A stretch of DNA of 64,000 nt from Caenorhabditis remanei (Eukaryota; Nematoda; Chromadorea; Rhabditida; Rhabditidae): the NCBI RefSeq assembly GCF_010183535.1, contig NC_071332.1, positions 20,460,001-20,524,000 on the forward strand, read 5' to 3'. Below the pieces are notes generated by a model, which saw only the letters and a program-made list of their open reading frames with translations, searched no databases and had not been told where the DNA came from. Positions 44,901-55,951 of this stretch are shown one piece after another (the first letter of the stretch is position 1; each line of letters begins with the position of its first letter). Both the position numbers and the translations under genes were made by a program.

Positions 44901-47373
44901 ATATGGATTGCCGAGTGTTCTCCTGATTCAAAAAGAGGTCTCACCTCACTTTTTATTAATTCTGGAGGTGTTATTATGACACTTCTAGTCACTCCGTTGT
45001 GTCTACCAACTGTCTGGGGCACTCAGCATTTGTGGTGAGTTTTTTCTAGGTGAAAACTACCTATCTCGATTACATCTGAATTTAGACAAATTAAATTGGC
45101 ATTTTTGAAACCACGAGATTCTCAGCTTTCAGAGAAGTATAATCAAACCTATGTTTGAAAATATCAGATTCCGGGTCTCGCCACGAAAAACTAGGTTTAA
45201 TTCAAACTACCGTATCTCTGCCAGTTCCGATCCAAATTCCACGAAAGTAGCATATTTGAAATCAGGAGACTCTCAGCTCTCAGAAAAGAATAATCATGCC
45301 TAGATTTGAGATGCAAAATTTTTTCAGCAATTCTTCGAAATTTCGGTTACTGTAGGTATCGTGGTGAAACCCGTAGTGACCAATACCTAGACATGATTAT
45401 ACTCATTGGAAAGCTCTTGATTCGCTGATTATGAAAATGCTAACTTTGTAACGCTAGTCTCAAAACTAGCCGAGATACGGTAGGTTTTGTAGTTTTTGGA
45501 CAAAAATACTTCAAATTTTTTCAATTCCTCAATATTCCAGGTTCCTCCTCCCCTGTATAACCGCTCTCCTAGCCACAGCCCATCTCATCGTCACAATCTT
45601 CCTTCCCCAGTCACCAAAGCATCTATTCATCCAGCAAAACGATGAGGAAGGAGCTAGAAAAGCGTTGAGATTCTATTACGGAGACAATGAAACCAAAGAA
45701 ATCGACGGTGCGATTCGAGAAATGATTCACGAGAATAAGCAAGCAGGGAAGGGGAAAACTAGTGTTCTCGATATTTTGCAGCATAGGACACATAGGTAAT
45801 GACAAAGTGGGGGAGCTGCTTAAAATATTTAATTTTTTAGATTCTCCCTGTTCCTTGTCTTCATTTGCTCCCTTGTTCCAGTCTTCTCTGGCCTTAACAT
45901 CAAATCTCAATATCTAGTAGAAATCCTGATATCCTATGGACTATCCCAATCCAACTCAACTATCGCAATTATGGTAATTAGTGCAATCTCCCTCCCGGTA
46001 TCCTTCATCGCACCACTTATCATCGAAAAATACGGAAGACGTCCGATTTTTGTGCTCCTCACTTGGCTTTGTGCCTTCGAATGGGTTGGATTAGCGATTC
46101 CCGAAATGGCGAATAACTTCGGATGGCTATTTGAAACCAGATGGATTTTTGCGTGTCTCGCTGCAATTCTTGGACAGAGTGCTGTCAATTTGGGAATGTT
46201 GGTTATGGCACCGATTATGATTTCCGAGTTGTGTCCACATAATATTAGGGCGACAGTTGGACAGGCGACACAGGTAAGAAAAAAGAGAAAACCAACTTTT
46301 AGCGCTGTTCAGCAGCGTTAAAACCAAACTTGTCACGGACCGGGCCGGGCCGCAATTGGAATTTTTTTGTCAAAATCGGAATTTTTTGATTATTTTTCCG
46401 AAAATGTCGAATTTTTTATTATAATTCAAAATTCAAACAAAATCTAGTAATGCATGGTGAAAAGCCACTATAATTGTCTTTTTTTTGTCAAAAATTTCAG
46501 AAGAGTGAGCTGTCTGGCGCGCCTTTGACGCGTTTTTACTTGTTTTAGAGCGGAAAATCTGACTCAAAAACGCGTCAAAGGCACGCCAGACTGGCTCAGA
46601 ATGTGCCAAAATTGCGATATCGGCACTATTTTCAACTAATAATTTCACTTTTCCAAAAACGCGTCAACGATGCGCCAGACTCGCTCAAAATGAGTTTTTT
46701 CCCACATTTCTGACATCATAAAACGCGTCAAAAGCATGCCAGCCGACTCGAAATGAGTAAAAATCTGTCAATTATCCGAATTTTAAAAAACATCGAAAAT
46801 TCAAAAACGTGTAAGAAGCCGGGTTGGGCCGAAATTTGACAAGTTAGGTTAACATTAGACTTTAGCGCTGCTAGCCAGCGCTAAAAAGACAAGTTTAGCG
46901 CTGTTAAGCAGCGTTAAAACTAGATTTTAGCGCTGTTTAGCAGCGCTAAAAAGTCAGGTTTAGCGCTGTTAAGCAGCGCTAAAACCTTGAACGCTGCTTC
47001 CCCCCACTATAACCAACTCCATTCAGGTCCCACCTATCTTTATTGCTGTCCTCGAAGTCTTCATGTTTCCTACTCTCCGAGCTCATTTCGGATTCTCAAT
47101 GTTTTTGTTCCTTGCCACGTGTTGTGCAGCTCTTGCCACGATTCTCCACACTCAGGTTTGACAGCAAAAAACTTTTTTTTCTAACGAAAAAATTATATCC
47201 AGATGCTTGAAACCGCTGGATTAGCTGTTGATGAAATCGTTGCTCGACTTGGCGGCGAGCCCACACTGACCAGGTCAAACACCTCTGTTGGTTGGATGCA
47301 CTATGGCAGCCTTTGGGAGAAGGAACCGGAGCCAAGCGCTCGGAAAGCAACGAAGGATTTACTTATTTTTTAA
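41906..47373 (+). CDS. SLC2-type (GLUT-like) sugar/polyol transporter
   Basis: Exons 41906-42069, 43838-43954, 44777-45034, 45541-45795, 45841-46273, 47027-47155, 47203-47373 (TAA), 508 residues, normal for the family. Twelve-helix MFS transporter of the plasma membrane. Diagnostic motifs: GKLMDGLGRKETILL after helix 2 (the GRR/GRK loop); LYVIGHLIAGMLQGLRVVLI; WIAECSPDSKRG, the PESPR-like loop after helix 4; LPQSPKHLFIQQNDEEGARKA at the start of the central loop; GLNIKSQYLVEIL in helix 7 where GLUTs have QQLSGIN; APLIIEKYGRRPIF after helix 8; and MISELCPHNIRA (helix 10 end). The classical QLS is absent, so substrate specificity is uncertain. Introns 1, 2 and 5 hold foldback elements. Confidence 0.88.
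42505..42772. repeat. Foldback in SLC2 intron 1
   Basis: CACCAGAGTTGCATGGA..TTCCG...and the complement ...TCCATGCAACTCTGCTCTGG. Imperfect arms of about 45 bases with GACTTCCG repeats beside them. Confidence 0.65.
42910..43188. repeat. GGCCCGG foldback (hAT-like MITE) in SLC2 intron 1
   Basis: Ends CATAGTTGTCAAGGCCCGG and its complement CCGGGCCTTGACAACTATG. The inner arms are AT-rich and complementary. Related by GGCCCGG-rich ends to 22211-22589. Confidence 0.8.
43980..44370. mobile_element. 391-bp foldback with TTAA ends (SLC2 intron 2)
   Basis: TTAAAGGGGGGACACCGGTA at the left and TACCGGTGTCCCCCTTTAA at the right. Arms pair inward for about 150 bases (through GAGGCCTC.AA.TGTCAAAAAA). TTAA at both outer edges (43980-43983, 44367-44370) fits a TTAA-targeting (piggyBac-like) MITE. 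Confidence 0.82.
44503..44672. repeat. Small foldback (SLC2 intron 2)
   Basis: GTAGAGCTCCATTTTTGAAG..GTTGACAAC pairs with GTTGTCAACTACAAAAATGG..AGCTCTAC. Related to the core of 19215-19663. Confidence 0.78.
46327..46985. repeat. Foldback with GCGTCAA repeats, then AGCGCT palindromes (SLC2 intron 5)
   Basis: 46327-46845 has ends AACTTGTCA..GACCGGGCCGGGCC and GGGTTGGGCCGAAATTTGACAAGTT, enclosing several ACGCGTCAAAGGCACGCCAG units of the left-flank repeat family. 46860-46985 has three AGCGCT palindromes; one more lies at 46296-46321. It is the only intron where both repeat families meet. Confidence 0.7.
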
Positions 47374-47912
47374 TTAATCTCAAATTTTTGTACATTTTCT
47401 AACAAGTATCTCCTTTTTTTAACGGGTTTTTAATTGAAATCGCTGAAGTTTCGTCGAAATAAAAAATTTCCACTGAAAACCGTACACTTTAAAGGAACAA
47501 ACAACAAATCCATGCGCGGAGTCTCGCTGTGAAGCCGCGCGTGTAGTCCTCTCGGACAAGTGTTGTTTTCAAATTATTTGTTTTTCGCTCAGTCTCGCGC
47601 ACGCTTTTCCCATCGCTTTCTGCTGTCTCTTTTCATTTTTCTGTTGGTTTTTTTATTTCGATAGGTAACAAAATAAATAAATTTGCATATTTTATCTCTT
47701 TACACATGTTCTATTGACAGATGTCTGCTCAAATATCTCATTCATTTTTATATTTGTTAAATTTTTACAGATGCTCGCCTAATCGCTCTGAGTCTCTGAA
47801 AAACGCAAATTTCGGATCCCACAGCGACAAAATCACTTAAATTGATATCGCTCAACTCGCAGGTTTGTGAAAAAAAAGTAAATTGAAATTCCTAAATTTA
47901 TTTTTCAGAAAA
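47374..47912. promoter_or_regulatory. Intergenic region upstream of the 47913 gene
   Basis: 539 bases with no gene seen. The GC-rich stretch 47515-47560 ending in CGGACAAGTGTTG resembles the sws-1/mS35 promoter region. A TTTACAG at about 47765-47771 may be a leader exon acceptor. Confidence 0.4.
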
Positions 47913-48440
47913 ATGGGTCAAACTTCGTCAAAGACCCTCCAAGTGCCACAACAGCCGATTGTTCAGCAACAACAATCAGAGTCCTTGGTGCAAACTGTCC
48001 AATCAGTGTCACCCGGATTTGGACGTGCACAAACGATGCTCGATGTGACACAGGCTCAATTGGCATCGTCCACAACGGATGTTGCCGTCGGTGGACTCCC
48101 ACGTTCGACGTCAGATCCAGCACTGAATACGTCGTCGCAAAGTAAGTTTATTGACAGAAAATCACAAATAGTTGTTTGCCAGCGCTGTAATTCTAGCAAG
48201 GAGGATTTAGCGTTGCTAAACGGCGTTGAGACCAAGTTTAGCGCTGGTTAGCAGCGCTAAAACCCTCGTTGAGCGCTGAATATTTTTCATCGCTTCTATC
48301 ACGATCTTATTCACTCATATCTTCATTTCCTATCTCTTATTTCAGCAGCCTGCCAAAAGTCGTACCAACAAGCGCTGGAATGGGGACGCAACGAGCAGTT
48401 CCTCAAGTTGGCTCACACTTTCCACACCAACAACTATTGA
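47913..48440 (+). CDS. Small protein with N-myristoylation signal (107 residues)
   Basis: Exons 47913-48141 and 48346-48440 (TGA). Starts MGQTSSKTL: Gly2 with Ser5/Ser6 and Lys7 is a strong N-myristoylation consensus, so membrane anchoring is expected. The middle is Gln- and Ser-rich (VPQQPIVQQQQSESLVQTVQ). The last exon encodes a compact helix (CQKSYQQALEWGRNEQFLKL then AHTFHTNNY). I do not recognise the family. The intron carries two or three AGCGCT palindromes. The ATG follows a TTTTTCAG (47901-47908), a trans-splice or leader acceptor. Good codon structure and phase across the splice support a real gene; the function is unknown. Confidence 0.72.
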
Positions 48441-48800
48441 ATTTTCTTTTTTTCTCGCTATCTATATTTTTTCCATTTTTCTCCCCTCTCTCCTCATTGA
48501 AAATTCCTGTAAATGTTGTATCCCTTTTTCTCCCCTCTTCTCATTTCATTTTTTTCACCGTTTTTCGATGTATTTCGGGTTCCATATCACTTGCTTTATA
48601 CCTCTTTGTGCCCGAACAAGGCATCGGAATGAAGCTTTTTCGCTGAATTCAGCGATGAAACCATTTTTAACCATCCCCTTTCGAATTCCCTCGTATTTTT
48701 TGCCAGGAAAGGCAAACACGCTCCATTGGACACGACGGCTCACAAACGCAAAAGTGGACAAAACACGCTCCTAATTCATCGATTTTCGGCGGCAATTCGA
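48441..48800. other. 3' region / spacer, no gene seen
   Basis: Pyrimidine-rich (48446-48560), probably the 3' UTR of the small MGQTSS gene, then the upstream region of the 48801 gene. No stable ORF or RNA gene recognised. Confidence 0.45.
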
Positions 48801-51800
48801 ATGGAGCCGTCTTCATCACAGAGTTCCGGAGAGAAGAAGCAATATGTTGATGAACAAGGACACATTTATAGTGGTTTGTAATGCAAATAGGTTGAAGTAA
48901 ATAATCATTTGTTTTTAGCAGAGCCAATTCAATACGAACCGATTTATTACGAGGAAAATGGCAGCGCTCTTGTTTACGAGCATTCTTATCAACCGCTGAC
49001 GCACGAGATTTATCACGAGGAGATTGTTGAGGATCAGGAATATGTTAGTGAAAGAAAAGTGACGAAAATCGATAAAATGTACAAAACAATGCACTTGGAT
49101 TTTAGCGCTGTTAAGCAGCGCTAAACGTTCTACTCTTGTGGATTTAGCGCTGGTTAGCAGCGCTGAACTGCCACGTGGCCGATTTTAACGCTGTTACCCA
49201 GCGCCAAACGTTCATCCCATGTGGTTTTAGCGCTGCTAACCAGCGCTAAATTGCCACTTTAGCACTGTTTTAGCGGCCAAGACTCTGAAAATTGAAAAAT
49301 AATTGAAAATAATGAAAAATCAGCTTTAATCTGCTTTAAATTTCAGGTTGATTCTCTTCCCTCGACGTCAACCGCACCTCCACCTCCTCCCACCAACAAG
49401 CATCGTCTAATCAAAGATGGTCCATATCCTACAAGCACAGTTCTCTTAACAAATCAAACACTGAAAGCTGAAAATGCCACGTTTATAGCGAAATCTGGAA
49501 AACGACCTGTGAAAAGACATGAAGAAGAGAAAAAAGTGGCGACGATAAATGAGAATGGATCGATTCTGAACCGAAATATACCGGGAATGTCGAATCTTTT
49601 CAAAGTTTTGAAAGAATCTGCTATGAAAAAGTCGGAGGATATGTTGAAACAAGAGGATGATGAACAGGAAGGAACAGAAGAGAAACCAGTACTCGCCACC
49701 GTGGCTTCAGAAGACATTGGCCATGATTCTGACACTCCACCACCAATGGAAAGGCTGGGAGATTTCGATGAACAAGAGAATCAAACTGTATTCGATCAAT
49801 GGCCACTTTACAGTAATAAAGCTATCGATTTCAAAGAATCGTGCGAATTATTAATTGGAATTCAAGAAATTGACGACGAAAAAGTGTGCAAAACAATTCC
49901 ATTGCAATTCAAGCATGAAGGAACGTTTTTGATTGATTCGAGACAGATTCGAGATATCAATAAGGATGATAATGGTGGTTGGGGTGAGTACCATGATTAA
50001 CAGCGCTAAAATGCCAACTCATCGTTGTTAGCGCTGTTTAGCAGCGTTAAAATGCCAATTCATCGTTTTTAGCGCTGCTAAACAGCGCTAAAATGCCAAC
50101 TCATCGTTTTTAGCGCTGTTTAGCAGCGTTAAAATACCAACTCATCGTTTTTAGCGCTGTTTAGCAGCGTTAAAATGCCAATTCATCGTTTTTAGCGCTG
50201 CTAAACAGCGCTAAAGTGCCAACTCATCGTTGTTAGCGCTGTTTAGCAGCGCTAAAGTGCCAACTCATCGTTGTTAGCGCTGTTTAGCAGCGTTAAAATA
50301 CCAACTCATCGTTTTTAGCGCTGTTTAGCAGCGTTAAAGCATTAAAAGTTCACATTTCAATAGTGTGTTTTTCAGAAGTTCCGAGTGGAAAAACTCGATT
50401 CTACAAAGAGATGCCTGATGGAAATCTGGTTAGAGCTGACGATGGAAAAGGACGATTAAACGCATGGGCGAAAGATTTCACTTACAAAATAGTCTTGAAA
50501 CGATACGAAAATCGAGTGACTCGCAACGCCGATGATGGTCGTGGTAGTTTTCAAAAGAAGATTTACACGGGATTCAAAGGCAACGAACGCCTTCCTTTCA
50601 CCATCATCACCTACTCATGGAGCTCTGGTCGCCCGTGGAATTTTGTGCCGCCCATCGAGGGAAAAACGAAGCAGAATTGGGAGAAAAAGTCATTTGAAAA
50701 AGTGAACATGACAAGTATGCCACAAATGATGTCCGCGTATTACGAGGGATTCAATATCTATTCGCATTGCGTTGTTACTTTCGATGAGGCGGCGGCAATC
50801 ATGTTAGGTGCAACTGTGGTGGATGCTAACAAGCTCTGTTCCTCTGTTCCTCTCGGATACCGTCAAAACGGCACCTTTGTCATCGATCTTAAAAGAATGG
50901 GTCACTGTACCCTCGAGCTCCGTCGAGATGAGAATGGCCTCTGGACGAAACCATCTGGATTCAGTAGATTCTATAAATTCGTTGCAAATGGTGATGCAGT
51001 GAGAGTTGACAAGACTGGAAAGTTGCCTCCAGGCACGGATTTCGATGTGAAAGTTAGCTCGAAACGATACGAACATACACAGGTTGATAAGAAGTTTGTG
51101 AGGAAGATTTATACGGCGAAGGGAAAAAATACAGAAAGGTAAGATCGTTTTTGAACGGAATTGAATATGCTCAAAATATAATTTCAGTTTCCACGGCTCC
51201 CCCGAATTTGCTGTGATTGTCTATTACTGGAAAGGCGATCCAATCCAATTTGAGCCGGCTTACAAACAGAATGCAGTCAGGACTGAAGTCAAGGAATATG
51301 CAAGATACCAACAAATCGCTGATGAGGAGCAAGAGTTTGTGGAGACTTCTGGAACAATGGAATCCCGTGGAATTGAGGAGGATCTTGGTGTGAGGATGAT
51401 GGAGAAGTGAGTGAAGCTTTGTGTAACGTTTAGCGCTGGTTAGCAGCGCTAAAGACCAAGTTTAGCGCTGTTTAGCAGCGTTAAAAAGTCAGGTTTAGCG
51501 CTGTTTAGCAGCGTTAAAAACCAAGTTTAGCGCTGGTTAACAGCGTTAAAAATCAAGTTTAGCGCTCGTTAGCAGCGCTAAAACCATCGTTCCTTACCAA
51601 TATTTCTTTGCAGAGACATCCAACCACCACCACTGAAACGTGCCCGTTTCTCCAATGAGCACGTCGAAGCACAACATGCAAACGTCCTCGAAATGAAAAT
51701 GAATCTGATTCGACGAGAAATGGAGAATCAAGACAGATTCTCGGCACTGTTAGACCGAGCGGAGGGAATGTTGACGAGAATAGAAGACAGATTTGAAATG

Positions 51801-51893
51801 ATAGAGCCAGTGTACGCGCCACAAAATGTTGTACAGCAATGGAATAATGGAGAGGAACAGATTATTGAAGAGGAGGTCATCGAGGAATACTAA
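48801..51893 (+). CDS. Unrecognised 698-residue protein with an internally duplicated domain
   Basis: Exons 48801-48873, 48919-49043, 49347-49983, 50376-51138, 51188-51406, 51614-51893 (TAA). The N-terminal 200 residues are Glu/Tyr-rich and low-complexity (IYYEENGSALVYEHSYQPLT). Two copies of one domain follow, about residues 212-370 and 405-550. Both contain a hydrophobic start, then PLQFKHEGTFLIDSRQI / PLGYRQNGTFVIDLKRM, then a GW or GLW, RFYKEMPDGNLVRADDGKG / RFYKFVANGDAVRVDKTGK, KRYENRVTR / KRYEHTQVD, KKIYTGFKG / RKIYTAKGK, and a final FTIITYSW / FAVIVYYW. The C-terminus has a possible nuclear signal (PPLKRARFSN), a coiled coil and an acidic tail. From memory the domain resembles a Caenorhabditis-expanded domain of unknown function. 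It may be a nuclear regulator, by inference. Confidence 0.78.
49096..49265. repeat. AGCGCT palindrome array (intron 2 of 48801 gene)
   Basis: Four or five copies with CCACGTGG-type spacers. Confidence 0.88.
49997..50340. repeat. AGCGCT palindromes, locally amplified tandem (intron 3 of 48801 gene)
   Basis: About nine units of period near 42-44 bases with a constant spacer (ATGCCAACTCATCGTT). Units differ mainly by GCGTT/GCGCT and by inversion of the centre. The first unit lacks its left half. Confidence 0.92.
51428..51585. repeat. AGCGCT palindrome array (intron 5 of 48801 gene)
   Basis: Five copies with short AAGACCAAG or AAATCAAG spacers, period about 30-33. Confidence 0.9.
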
Positions 51894-52095
51894 TTTTTGT
51901 ATATTCGTTTGTTGTTGTTGAGAAATTTGCATAATTTTTTTCTTGTTTTCGGGTTTAAAGGTGCCTAGTCATTATATTTTCACCTCTATAAATACCGCAG
52001 ACTGGTTTAATAAAAATTAAATGTTTTTCTATGTTTTTCCAATAAAAATAGTGTTGTTTCAACACTTGCTGTACTTGCTGTAATTTGAAAGACAT

Positions 52096-52229
52096 ATTAT
52101 CGAAATAAAAAAGTTCCGACATTTTTTACCGACGCGTGTTTGCGGACTCAATGCAAAATTTAATAATTTAGCACTATGTCCGCAAACACGCGTCGGTAAA
52201 AAATGTCGGAACTTTTTTGTCGCGACAAT
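52096..52229. repeat. Near-perfect foldback upstream of the zinc-finger gene
   Basis: AAAAAAGTTCCGACATTTTT..CCGACGCGTGTTTGCGGA and complement around a 35-base centre, with outer complementary ATTATCG/CGACAAT traces. It ends 44 bases before the next ATG, so it lies in the promoter/5' region. Confidence 0.85.
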
Positions 52230-52273
52230 ATCTCATTCCAACATTTAAACAACATGTAATTTCAAAATTTTAG

Positions 52274-55200
52274 ATGAATAAATTCTTGGAGCAACTGGAA
52301 ATTTTGAAAACCACGTTTTCAGAACTCCCGGAAGAGTGCCTGATAGATGCGATAGGTTGGAAACAGAGCTATATTTTCGATAAAATGCTTGAATTTTACA
52401 GAGCGAATGGATCAAACTGTTGAGCAGCTCTCTCGAAGTGTTGTGTTCGTAGAGGGAGATCCACAAGCGGATTATCTGGCTGATATGGGGAAAGATGTAG
52501 TGGTGAGTAGCAGAATTTAAAAAAAAAATTGGCTAAAAACATGATTAGCGCTGTTAAGACGCACTCTCTGACTCGTTCGATCACCCATGTTCACCCGAAA
52601 AAAGTCGACCATCTCCGATTTGCCAATCCTTTTGATCAAAGGTAGTACCAAGTGTTCTTAGCAAATTGGGGTACTTTTTGGCCAGGTCCGTCACCTGGAT
52701 ACCTAGAAAAATAAAAAAATCGATATTTTTCGAAAATTTTTCCTGAAGGAGTTAGGAATGAAATCTCAACGGGAAATTAATGTAGACACTATTTTAAGCA
52801 TTTTTTGTGTTCAGAACAAAATTCCAGCTCAACACCTTCATAGTGAAAATTTTGAAAATTTATGAAATTTTCGGGTTTTTTTCATGAAATCGTTTTTATC
52901 TCGGCAGGGACACGAGAAGACATTGTTTTTTATTTGATATTCGAAATCTACATAAAATTTGGTATCGGATACATGTTGTCCCTACTCGTAACTCGGGGAC
53001 CAAAGAACGGTTTTTGAGGGAAGAATGAGAAAAACTTGGATTTTAATTTTCGAGGTCCTCCGGTAAATCATTTTTGATGTTTCAAAATAATGGTTTTTTG
53101 AAGTTTTCATTTAATCATGTCATTTTTATTTAGTTCCGGTACAATTTTCGATCAAACTAACAAAAAAAATTTCGAAAAAATTGAATTTTGTGATTTCTGA
53201 AAATTTTCTCCCGAATTGAATCATTCCGACTGAAATGTTAAGGATAGCATTATAAAATCAGGAGAATATGACTGGAATATTCTTTAGGTTCATAAAAAAC
53301 TTGATTCCCACTGTCTGGTCACCTGCTACTTACGTGTTCATGGTGAAAATCAGCGAAATTTTCAACTTGGGAAGTTGGTGCAACGGTACTTCGTACTTGC
53401 AACGTTATTTGACAGGGAATTGCGGTGAATATGACAGGAATAGTGAGAAAACGGCAAAAATTGATAGATTCTGCAAGATTTACGAAAAAAGCTTTAAAAA
53501 ATTAGGACTCATAAATGTTCAATGGTCTGACCTTTTTATGGATATCAGGAAAAAACTATTCAAGTTTTTTTTTGAAAATCTTGCAGAATCTATCAATTTT
53601 TGCAGTTTTCTCACTATTTCTGTCATATTCACCGCAATTCCCTGTCAAATAACGTTGCAAGTACGAAGTACCGTTGCACCAACTTCCCAAGTTGAAAATT
53701 TCGCTGAATTTCACCATGAACACGTAAGTAGCAGGTGACCAGACAGTGGGAATCAAGTTTTTTATGAACCTAAAGAATATTCCAGTCATATTCTCCTGAT
53801 TTTATAATGCTATCCTTAACATTTCAGTCGGAATGATTCAATTCGGGAGAAAATTTTCAGAAATCACAAAATTCAATTTTTTCGAAATTTTTTTTGTTAG
53901 TTTGATCGAAAATTGTACCGGAACTAAATAAAAATAACATGATTGAATGAAAAACTTCAAAAAACCATTATTTTGAAACATCAAAAATGATTTACCGGAG
54001 GACCTCGAAAATTAAAATCCAAGTTTTTCTCATTCTTCCCTCAAAAACCGTTCTTTGGTCCCCGAGTTACGAGTAGGGACAACATGTATCCGATACCAAA
54101 TTTTATGTAGATTTCGAATATCAAATAAAAAACAATGTCTTCTCGTGTCCCTGCCGAGATAAAAACGATTTCATGAAAAAAACCCGAAAATTTCATAAAT
54201 TTTCAAAATTTTCACTATGAAGGTGTTGAGCTGGAATTTTGTTCTGAACACAAAAAATGCTTAAAATAGTGTCTACATTAATTTCCCGTTGAGATTTCAT
54301 TCCTAACTCCTTCAGGAAAAATTTTCGAAAAATATCGATTTTTTGATTTTTCTAGGTATCCAGGTGACGGACCTAGCCAAAAAGTACCCCAATTTGCTAA
54401 GAACACTTGGTACTACCTTTGATCAAAAGGATTGACAAATCGGAGATGGTCAACTTTTTTCGGGTGAACATGGTCTGTTGATCGATGCTCGAACGAGTCA
54501 GAGAGTGCGTCTTAAGCAGCGCTAAAATGAACTGTCAGGGACCGTTTAGCGCTGTTAAGCAGCGTTAAATTGTCACCTCATCGTTTTTAGCGCTGTTTAG
54601 CAGCGTTAAAATGGCACCTCATCGTTTTTAGCGCTGCTAAACAGCGTTAAAATTCCCACTCATCATTTTTAGCGCTGTTTAGCAGCGTTAAAATTCCAAT
54701 TCATCGTTTTAGCGCTGCTAAACAGCGCTAAACTTTTCAGTCAGTTCGCAAAAAATTCAATAATTTCACTTAAAATTTTCCAGCAAGACTTCCTCCACAC
54801 AACCGACTTTGATTTCTTCTCATCCGCCCCCTCCACGTCATCAAATGACTTTCCCATCCAATTTCCAAATTTCCCATCCACGGATATTCAACAGATTGCA
54901 GCGTCACCATTATATTGTTACACGTGTGGCGAGGGTTTCAATAATCGGAAAGCACTGTATCGCCACGGAAAATCAACGAATCATAGTACGAGGCCATCGA
55001 AATGTCATCAAGAAGTGGAAGCACAGGGAGAAGAGATTCAGAAGACATTAAGAATTCAAACAAGTTCAGATTCAGACGAGCGACGACCAGTTGAGAATCT
55101 GAATAGTCTGAGGGGACCGTGTGATATATCGCTGGCAGCATTGCATTTGGGGCAGGAGGATTTCTTGGAAAGCACGAGTTTTCTGGAAAATTCTGAGCAT

Positions 55201-55499
55201 GACGAGGACGGCGAGTCGAATATCAGTTGCTTCGAATGCAAACGAATTTTCACAAATCGAAAAGCGTTGTATAGGTAATTTTTAAATTTTCACAGCAAAT
55301 TTCATCAATGATTGTGAATCACATTCCTTCCAGACACGGTCAACAAACCAACCACCGTCTCCGCCTGAGAAGAGCAACAAAGGTGAAAGGAGGGCCCATT
55401 CGATGCACTAAATGTAAATACAGCACTGATAAATCAATGAATTTTCGAGCCCATCTCCGTCGGAATCACAGCGAGACTCCCCGCGATAATGTGTTCTAA
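52274..55499 (+). CDS. C2H2 zinc-finger protein, intron 2 enlarged by transposon
   Basis: Exons 52274-52355, 52402-52502, 54784-55274, 55334-55499 (TAA), 279 residues. Three C2H2 fingers: CYTCGEGFNNRKALYRHGKS..NH (exon 3); CFECKRIFTNRKALYRHG..TNH, split by intron 3; and CTKCKYSTDKSMNFRAHLRR..NH near the C-terminus. Fingers 1 and 2 are clearly duplicates of each other (NRKALYRHG in both). The N-terminal 70 residues are acidic and without known domains. Probably a DNA- or RNA-binding nuclear protein; no target can be inferred. Intron 2 is 2281 bases, of which 1954 are the foldback transposon at 52558-54511 and most of the rest is AGCGCT palindromes. Confidence 0.85.
52558..54511. mobile_element. 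1954-bp giant foldback transposon, copy 1 (TTAA target)
   Basis: Terminal GACGCACTCTCTGACTCGTT and complement. Flanking TTAA at 52554-52557 and 54512-54515. Each arm is about 930 bases, almost fully complementary, around a roughly 90-base unique centre near 53490-53570. There is no transposase-like ORF; the 156-codon frame inside arises from the palindrome. It is inserted in a zinc-finger gene intron, inside an AGCGCTG palindrome. Confidence 0.9.
54510..54735. repeat. AGCGCT palindrome array next to transposon copy 1
   Basis: The right half of the palindrome split by the transposon, followed by five intact units with CACCTCATCG-type spacers, before the exon at 54784. Confidence 0.9.
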
Positions 55500-55783
55500 A
55501 TTTGTATGTTTATTCATGTTTCTAGTCAATTTTAAAAACCGGTTAATGTATTTTTGTGATCTCTGATCATTGTTTATTGTGATGACAAAACTTTTCGTGA
55601 TGAAATTTCAGCGAAATATTACAAATTCTAGTGTATTTAGGAATGTACTTTACTCCTCTGTATAATTTTAATAAATCAGACCATATTTTTCAGATTTTTC
55701 AGAGTTTTTGTCACAGTTTAGCCTACATTGTGGCTGATTTTTCATTATATTTTAAATATTTATGTTTCAGCGTTTTGGAGTCC

Positions 55784-55916
55784 TGTCTAGCAGCGCTAAA
55801 GTTTGGAATGCAAAGTTTTAGCGCTGTTAAGCAGCGCTAATCTTTACGTGAACATATTTTAGCGCTGCTAAACAGCGCTAAACTCCCAACTTGGCAATTT
55901 TAACGCTGCTTAACAC
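55784..55916. repeat. AGCGCT palindromes upstream of TANGO2
   Basis: Three or four copies, the first and last partial, immediately 5' of the TANGO2 start (55952), in intergenic or leader sequence. Confidence 0.85.
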
Positions 55917-55951
55917 CTCTGAAAACCTATATTTTAAAAAATTTCAGAGAA

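Noticed and set aside
53268..53738. 156-codon open frame inside the 1954-bp foldback (and its twin at 57750-58220) as a transposase
   Set aside because: It spans the palindrome centre, reads partly as its own reverse complement (the opposite strand begins with the same residues), and shows no catalytic triad or known domain.
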